Shown: in pieces, positions 57,920 to 64,000 of the stretch | Numbering within the stretch: position 1 is the stretch's first letter | Layout: each line of letters opens with the position of its first letter | Source of the DNA: Solanum dulcamara | Taxonomy: Eukaryota > Streptophyta > Magnoliopsida > Solanales > Solanaceae | Direction of reading: 5' to 3' | Assembly: GCF_947179165.1 (NCBI RefSeq) | Contig: NC_077239.1 | Location: 66,506,634 to 66,570,633, forward strand | Length of the DNA stretch: 64,000 nucleotides | Made by a program: the position numbers and the translations under genes | The notes under the pieces: model-generated | The model's input: the letters and a program-made list of their open reading frames with translations, nothing else | Database searches by the model: none | Told to the model about the DNA's origin: nothing

Positions 57920-59487
57920 CTTCGTAATCTATTTCAAATATTCATACGATATCTATGTGTCTTTTACAAACCAACTTGGGAAAGATGAATTTCAATAAAT
58001 TCTATGCAATAATTAAATAAAGAATTACGTTAGTTTATGAGTTAGCACATTTCATATTCGAGAAGTATATAAAATGTTGATATTTTTGAAAAAACTCATC
58101 GATCTTCATATATTTTTGCAAGTGGTATCTATTTTCCACAGAGCTGTTATCTTCTTTTTTGTAATATTTGCACCACAAACTTTGAATCTGATAATATAAA
58201 AATCCTTAATCAACCAATATGTAAAGATTGTTTCAAAGCTTTTCAAATTTCTATTACTTCAATTCATGTATAATTTGTTTGTGGTTTGCTTTGCCGATAA
58301 ATTTTGTGATACATTTTATTATTGTCTTCGATAAGTAGAAATACTTTTATTTATTTTGATTTTAATATTGAAAGTGCTTATTAAAAAATTAATTTGTAAT
58401 TCCACAACAATAAAAACAATCATGCAAGCAACTTTATTTTTATAAATAAAATAATAATTATCTTAATGTAAAATTCTAAATTACATTAATAAATTTTTTG
58501 ATGCTGAACTTTAAATATCATACCGTAAAAGAAAAGTCCGAATCTTATCCCACATTATAACCAATATAATTATTCTTCTTTTTTTGATTGTTTTTTCTTC
58601 CTTTAAATTTCTCAACATAGTCCTTTTCTTTTGTTCTATTTTATTTTTTAACTCCTCATTTTTCTTTAATTTGTATTTTACTATTCCTTAGAATTTGAGT
58701 ATTAAACTTTTTTTCTTCAAATTTTCTCCGTTAAATAGTTTATCATATTAAGAAAATATCCTACATAATACTAAAAATATGCTTACGCAGTAATCCTTAA
58801 AAGTATTTTTAGGAACAAAAGAGTAACTATTCAAACACATTTTATTTTAAATTAGTTCAGAAGTTTTTTTTCTAAAATATGTCCAAACAAGCTTAGAATT
58901 TATTATTGTTTGTCAGAAGTTCACGAATAGAAATTCTTCATTTTAACACAATTATAAAAGTATCCTTATGGGCCCATAACAAAAGTAATGATATGTATGG
59001 ATTCGTCTAGATTATCATTTTGACCATTAATTATACAATTATTATTTACCTTTAAATGAAGTTAAAATTATTGAAATGCCATTGGTCGTCATGGCATTTC
59101 TCTATAGTAGAAATATATAGAGAAAGAAAATTGTATTTTTTATACTAGCAAATGTAATGTTAGAAAGTTACGTGCTTTATTTTATTTTTTAGGTGCAATA
59201 GTGGTAATTATTCAAGTGATTCGACAACAGAAACATTAGATATTTACACTATAATAGCAGTTAGAATATAAGAAAATAATCTTGCAAGGATATCTTTTCA
59301 AATAACTTATATATAAAAATATTTTAATATTGCTTATTAAAAATATATTAAAAAGTTAAATTTATAAAGAACTATAAAATCAATTGACATTATTCAGGGA
59401 TCAGAGGAAAATTAAAATTAAAAGTCTATGAACTTTCAATTTTTCACACACACACATATATAGAAGGATGAATCATCTGAAAAAAGA
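57920..59487. other. AT-rich intergenic DNA
   Basis: I see no coding region. 59060-59110 (ATTGGTCGTC and TCTCTATAGTAGAAATATAT) resembles the flank of the Helitron-like ends but lacks the CTAG-hairpin part. A short (CA)n lies near 59443-59456. Confidence 0.6.
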
Positions 59488-59625
59488 ATGATTAAACTAA
59501 AAAAGACAAAGAAAGATAGAATGAAAAAACTAATTGAACAGACACTAGGAAAATATTTGCAAGAAAAACAAGCAACTTCAACAGAACAGGACCCTCAAGA
59601 CAAGTATGAAGATACAAAGGATTAA
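59488..59625 (+). other. Short 45-codon frame, lysine-rich then acidic
   Basis: ATG at 59488 opens a frame (IKLKKTKKDRMKKLIEQTLG, then YLQEKQATSTEQDPQDKYED) to TAA 59623-59625. Further in-frame acidic codons continue past the stop to about 59680, where the LINE poly(A) begins. It has the amphipathic, charged composition of a coding fragment, but I do not recognise it. It may be a remnant of a gene or element that the LINE entered, or a chance frame. Confidence 0.25.
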
Positions 59626-59863
59626 GGAACACAATATGAATCAGATGAAGAAATTCATGACGAAGAAGTTGATGATTCAGGAATGAGTTTTTTTTGGTAG
59701 GAATAGAAAGATTAATATTAAAAACAGAAAGTTAGTTGCATAGTTTCCGGTCATGCCCATAACAGTAGTAGGTGCCATTAGGTGGCATAAAGATTCGATA
59801 TTACAAGGAATAATTTTCCTAATGTAGATTGTTCCAATGGTGTCAGCGTCGACATCCTCCAAA

Positions 59864-60564
59864 TCACACTCGGGGGGGGGGGAGGAGGTTCCAAAATACT
59901 TGTTTCTTCCAAAAATGGGTCCTGGCACCTTCTTTTGCTAGCGTGTCTGCCATTTTGTTCTCCTCTCTAAGCACATGCTTAATAGTTATGACCTCCAATT
60001 CCTTCATCAAGAACTTACATTCAGAGATAATATTGTTAAAACATAGGTGATTATTGATAATCATTGTCACAGCTTGGCAGGAGTCTGAGTTAATCGGGAT
60101 TGGCTTCAGGTTTCTGTCCAATGCCAGCATAAGACCAGATAGAATGACAAGTAATTCAGTCTCCATAGTATTGGTATGGGCACAAGATTAGATGAAGCCA
60201 ACAATCCATTTATTGTTATGATTTCTAATCACTCCACCTAATCCCCCCACCTAGACTAAATAAGAGCAGCTCTATCAGTATTGAGTTTGAAGGTGTTAGC
60301 ATGGGGGGTCCATTTGATTTGGACAGGGATTCTATGGTTTCTTATCTTCTTTTGCTTCTGGGAGAGGAAATAAAATTCAGTCGCTAGGGCAATGGTGCAT
60401 TCTGTGCTTACAGGGCCTTTTCTCTTGCTAAAGATGTTATTATTCCTGCTAGTCCAGATTACCCAGAAGCTAAAAGGAATGATAGTTCCCCAAGTTAGCC
60501 AGTTATTGAAGGGTTTTTGGTTGAAAAGGTTCCAGGTATTGTAACAATTAGAGGAGTTCAGCAT
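59864..60564 (-). pseudogene. LINE RNase H domain
   Basis: 60166-59864 gives the RVT_3-type RNase H: KPIPINSDSCQAVTMIINNH and IKHVLREENKMADTLAKEGA, with conserved Asp in NSDS and the final HVxREENxxADxLA box. 60564-60256 holds upstream residues (QIKWTPHANTFKLNTDRAAL) with the first Asp. The two frames are offset. A G run at 59872-59882 falls at the tail of the frame. Confidence 0.88.
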
Positions 60565-61600
60565 TGTGGAATCTATGCTAGGTAACTTATTCCAAAAGAA
60601 GCTAGCTCTTGTACAATGAAAGAAGATGTGATTGGTATTCTCCTTACCCCTCCCACAGTAGTAGCAAAGAAGGTCAATATTTAGGCCTATGGAGTGGAAG
60701 TACTGACTTGTGGGAAGTCTATTATGGGAGAATAACCATATAAAGGTTTTGATCTTATTAGGGGCCTGGATTTTCCAAATCTAAGAAAGATCAGTGTGAG
60801 TCTCATAGTTTTGCTCTTGGTTAATGAGCTTATGAGCACTTTTAGTGGTGAAATTCAAATCCCTAGAGAGGTTCCAGATAAGGTTATCTTCCAGGTTAGT
60901 GTAGGTGGGTATGAAACTATCAGTAATATTTTTGATGAGCTCCTCACAAAGATTGAAGAAAAGATCATTTAGGTTTCATCTACTATCAGACCTAAGGAAG
61001 ACGATTTTCCTATTAGGGTCTTGGGCATTCAAGAGGCCAATTATGAGGTTTCTTAAGGGTTCATGACTAGGGATCCATCTATCTTCAAAGAAATTAACAC
61101 GGTTCCCTTTGTTGATAATCCATTTAGAGCCTTTGGTGCAAATTTTCCAACCCTCCTTGATTCAGTGCCAAGTTTTAGAGGTGGGGTGTTTCCAAGCGTC
61201 ACTCCGGTTTATGTATGACTTGACGCTATAAAGTCTGTATCTTGCCCCTAGAGGTGTAGCTTGGGAGGTTTTGTGTCAGGTTCTAGAGGTGGGGTGTTTA
61301 CAGGCTAGAGAGGTTTTCCTATGGCAGTGTTTGAAGTAGAGCACTTTGGTCCATAAGGCCTAGGGTTCTTATACAATCTCCAAGCTAAGTTAACATGAAG
61401 CACTCGACTCTTGGTGTAACGCCTATGTATTCCTAGACCACCTTGATCCCTAGGCTTAATGATGGTATTCCATCCTATGAGGTGCAACCTTTTTTTCTTA
61501 GAGGTTGTCCCCTATATGAAATCCTCTGGATTCTATTAATACTCTTAGTGATCTTGGAGTGCAGGCTGATATATTGCATGATGTAGAAGGGGATACTAGC
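60565..61600 (-). pseudogene. LINE ORF2 C-terminal zinc-knuckle region (zf-RVT)
   Basis: CYYCGRGKENTNHIFFHC near 60640 is the CX2C...HX4C knuckle of plant L1 ORF2 proteins. 61487-61305 has IIKPRDQGGLGIHRRYTKSR, the segment between RT and knuckle. Stops split the region. Its role in the family is RNA binding. Confidence 0.82.
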
Positions 61601-61672
61601 TAGGGAGGCTTTAGCTAGGATAACTCTACCAGTCATATTAAGAAAGTTAGTCTTCCAACCATTCAGTTTGGT

Positions 61673-62593
61673 CTACATATTGTCTATAATGAATTGAAAG
61701 TCACTCTGAACAGGCTTGGTATGAAAGATAGGAAACCCCAAAGAAGTTCCTAACATGTACGTTTTAAGGAGATTAGAGCATCTCTCTTTGGTTGCCAAGT
61801 CAAAATTCTTGGAGAATATAACTTTGGACTTGGTAAGATTAAGCTTTTGCCTAGAGTTGTTGTGAAAAACACCTAGTTTCCTGCTAATAGTATCACAGTT
61901 TTGGATGTTAGATCTAGAGTAAAGGGTGAGGTCATCAGCAAAGAAGATATAAGAGACTTTTGGGCTAGACATGGAGACACTTATAGGGCACCAGGACTTG
62001 TTGCAAACAACCTCCTCAATATCCCTTGACAACCTCTCTATACAGAGGATGAAGATATAGGGGGATATAATATCTCCTTGCCTAATTCCCCTGTAAGGCT
62101 TAAAGTACTCAGTGATAGTACAATTGATGATAATGGAGATGGAGGAGAAAGTAATACAGGACATGAGGAGGTTGGTCAGATTAGGAGGAAAATTGAAATA
62201 GATTAAGGATTCTTTAATAAAAGACCACTTTATTCTATCAAAGACTTTTTCCAAGTCAATTTTAATGATCATGTTAGCCTTTTTCCCTTCTATCCTCCTA
62301 AAGTGGTTAATATACTCTTGGAAAATGATGACATTGTCATAGGATCTCCTACCAGCAAGAAAACTTGCCCGATAAGGGCCAATAATATTGTTAAGGTGGA
62401 CCTTGATTCTGGTTGTAATAGTCTTGGTAATGAGCTTATAACTGGTATTGCAGAGGCCAATAGGTTTGAAGCTTTTCAGAGTAATGGCTTCTCTACACTT
62501 AGGGATGAGGCACAGAAGAGTATTGTTTACTTTGGGGTCCATGGTGATTTTTTCAAAGACTTTTTTGTAGAAGGAAGTAACTTTGCCACCCAC
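61673..62593 (-). pseudogene. LINE reverse transcriptase
   Basis: A 306-codon frame contains NTLLCLIPKCREAITLKSFK, PIGLCNTSYKLITKTITTRI, the fingers/palm stretch IIKIDLEKVFDRIKWSFIKE, GIRQGDIISPYIFILCIERL, and catalytic SYIFFADDLTLYSRS with both Asp residues present. A typical L1 RT frame is longer. The upstream part (to 63222) and downstream part are separated by stops. This is the best preserved RT in the window. Confidence 0.93.
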
Positions 62594-62699
62594 AGAATCC
62601 CAGTATTTCTAGTAGAATATGGGATGAATACCATCAGGGCCAGGGGACTTCAGATGTTTGAAGGATTTAATAGCTAATGATTTCACTATCCTTCAAGGG

Positions 62700-63484
62700 T
62701 TGATAAAGGATATCTCTGGAGTGTTGGTCAAGAGTATTTTGGAGGGAAGGCTGGATCTGATTGAGTCTACATGAAGATTAGTGCCCAGTGGTGTACAACT
62801 TGGTGAAGAAGGATAAGGCATCCTGCTAAATATCTTCCTGGTTGTTGAACTCAGTACCAGTGTCTTCTTTCAATAAGATAATTCTATTCCCTTCTACTAT
62901 TAATTGTGGAGATGTGAAAGAACTTGGTATTGGCATCACCTTAGATGAACCAATTGATCATGGACTTAGTTTTCTAAAAGATTTTCCCATATTTGAGCAT
63001 ATCATCATAATCATTGAGAAGTTCCACTTCCAAATTATGGAGAAAGGAATTGTGGTTGTAGTGGGGAGATTTTTTAATGCCATGGATTCTAGCTTGGATG
63101 TTTTTCATTTTCCTAAAGATGTTCCCAAAGATTATTTTATTCCAAAAGGTGCTCTCCTTTTGAAATATCAGGATGGCTTGGAACAGATGGTTGGAGGGGG
63201 GGTCAAAACACTTTGGGACCAAATTTTTGAAGTTAGGATGACTACAACACAGGGGCTCCAGTCTGAAAGGGAAGTTTCTTTTAGAAGACCTAGTATTTTC
63301 TAGGAAGACTTGCAGAGAACAATGGTCTGAGTTGGTCTTGGGAGTTGAATAACATTGGAGTCAGGAAAAAGAGTTATCCAGTGGTTATTAGCCATGCATC
63401 TATTTAGTCTCTCAAGGATAAGGTTTCTTTTGTTCTTGTATCTTTTATTGGTTCAGGTGTATTTTCTACCCCTGTACCCTAAAT
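62700..63484 (-). pseudogene. LINE ORF2 linker between endonuclease and RT
   Basis: The frame from 63483 continues the endonuclease after a TAG (CGIVDLGYRGRKYT, then a TGA near 63451, TNKRYKNKRNLILERLNRCM). 63222-62974 (FQKESTFWNKIIFGNIFRKM) is the usual linker. Stops occur throughout. Confidence 0.75.
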
Positions 63485-63497
63485 CTACTATCCCACA

Positions 63498-63998
63498 CTA
63501 GTTAAAACATTGCCAGAGTAAGTTAGCTCTTTTATTACAAATATTTTTCCTTCTAAATTTGTCCTTAGTTTGCAATACCTCATTAAAGTCTCCCCCAATA
63601 AGCCAAGGACCATTGTAGTTTTGGGATATCCTAATGAGGCTATCCCAAAAAGTGGATCTATTGGAGAAGACATTACTTGCATAAAAATCAGAAAAAAGCC
63701 AAGGATTAAGAGATGGCACTACCTTAACCATCACATGGATGCTTTGAGAGGTGATAGTTATATTGTCAACTTTTAGAAACTCTTCCTTCCACAAAATGAC
63801 TATACCCCCAGATAAACCATCTGAAGCAGATTGTATCTGATCCCCATAGCCCAAATCAATAGCAATCCTCCCATGATCCTTCAGTTTTGTTTCAAGAAGA
63901 ACTAGCATAGCTGGCTTATGCATAGCAACCAATGCTCTACATTGTCTCCTAAACTTGAAGCTATTTGCTCCCCTTACATTCCATATGATGAAGCTCAT
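63498..63998 (-). pseudogene. LINE apurinic-type endonuclease
   Basis: The frame from 63998 reads IIWNVRGANSFKFRRQCRAL, then MLVLLETKLKDHGRIA with the catalytic Glu, and GPWLIGGDFNEVLQTKD with the D-F-N metal site. It ends at a TAG near 63481 rather than running on into the RT. The C-terminal SDH motif is not clear. The family nicks target DNA to prime reverse transcription. Confidence 0.88.
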
Positions 63999-64000
63999 CA

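Larger units (their letters stand above)
59688..64000 (-). mobile_element. L1-type LINE, 5' end beyond the window
   Basis: The minus strand shows endonuclease, RT, zinc knuckle and RNase H in L1 order. An 8-base T run (59688-59695) on the plus strand marks the poly(A) tail at the 3' end. The ORF2 start, with MSFIIWNVRGA, is at the window edge, so ORF1 and the promoter would lie to the right. Multiple stops and frameshifts make it dead. A target duplication cannot be checked because the far end is outside. Confidence 0.9.

Noticed and set aside
59443..59456. (CA)n-rich patch as a regulatory site
   Set aside because: It is a short simple repeat with no neighbouring gene, so no function can be claimed.

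Overview
The window looks like a heterochromatic, gene-poor stretch of a flowering-plant nuclear genome, most likely from the Solanaceae. I infer this from TS-type SINE tails, chromovirus (Del/Tekay-like), Athila and Tork-like retrotransposons, a CACTA transposon and Helitron relics, all in AT-rich DNA. I saw no intact host gene and no tRNA, rRNA or CRISPR array. Nearly everything that can be recognised is a transposable element or a broken piece of one.

Layout. 1-2512: a Ty3/gypsy LTR running in from the left. 2727-2779 and 9414-12506: relic DNA with a Helitron-like 3' end, split by a minus-strand gypsy element (2780-9413) that has both LTRs, a PBS, a PPT and near-matching 5-bp target duplications, but keeps only gag and a protease remnant. 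12507-17559: a minus-strand Ty1/copia (Tork-like) element with LTRs, PBS and a TTTAT duplication. 17640-21160: minus-strand relics of an RPA-like OB-fold gene and a Helitron/PIF1 helicase. 21200-21946: an LTR fragment. 22781-28256: a plus-strand CACTA (En/Spm) relic with TNP2 and Transposase_24 genes and hairpin-rich subterminal repeats. 28403-30560: a second Helitron-like unit carrying a hAT MITE and a hexose-transporter gene fragment.

32796-55736 is one nested insertion complex. A minus-strand chromovirus (LTRs 32796-34543 and 55455-55736, target duplication GTCAA) has its gag split by a plus-strand Athila element A (39179-54921, target duplication CTAGC). The 3' LTR of A was itself entered by a minus-strand Athila element B (to 54885), followed by a deletion that removed the left half of B and most of that LTR.

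55742-59687 is AT-rich intergenic DNA with a third Helitron-like end and a TTA-flanked MITE that contains a TS SINE with its own AAACCAAA duplication. From 59688 to the window end a minus-strand L1-type LINE (endonuclease, RT, zinc knuckle, RNase H) runs off the right side.

The coding parts are decayed. Stops in the copia polyprotein mostly look like C-to-T/G-to-A changes, and in three of the four LTR-element RTs the second catalytic Asp of the xxDD box is replaced. The most informative signals are the nested target duplications, a probable LTR gene-conversion tract, two LTR deletions with 2-bp microhomology, the spaced hairpin motif of the Athila LTRs, and the Helitron-like ends whose homology continues past the expected terminus.
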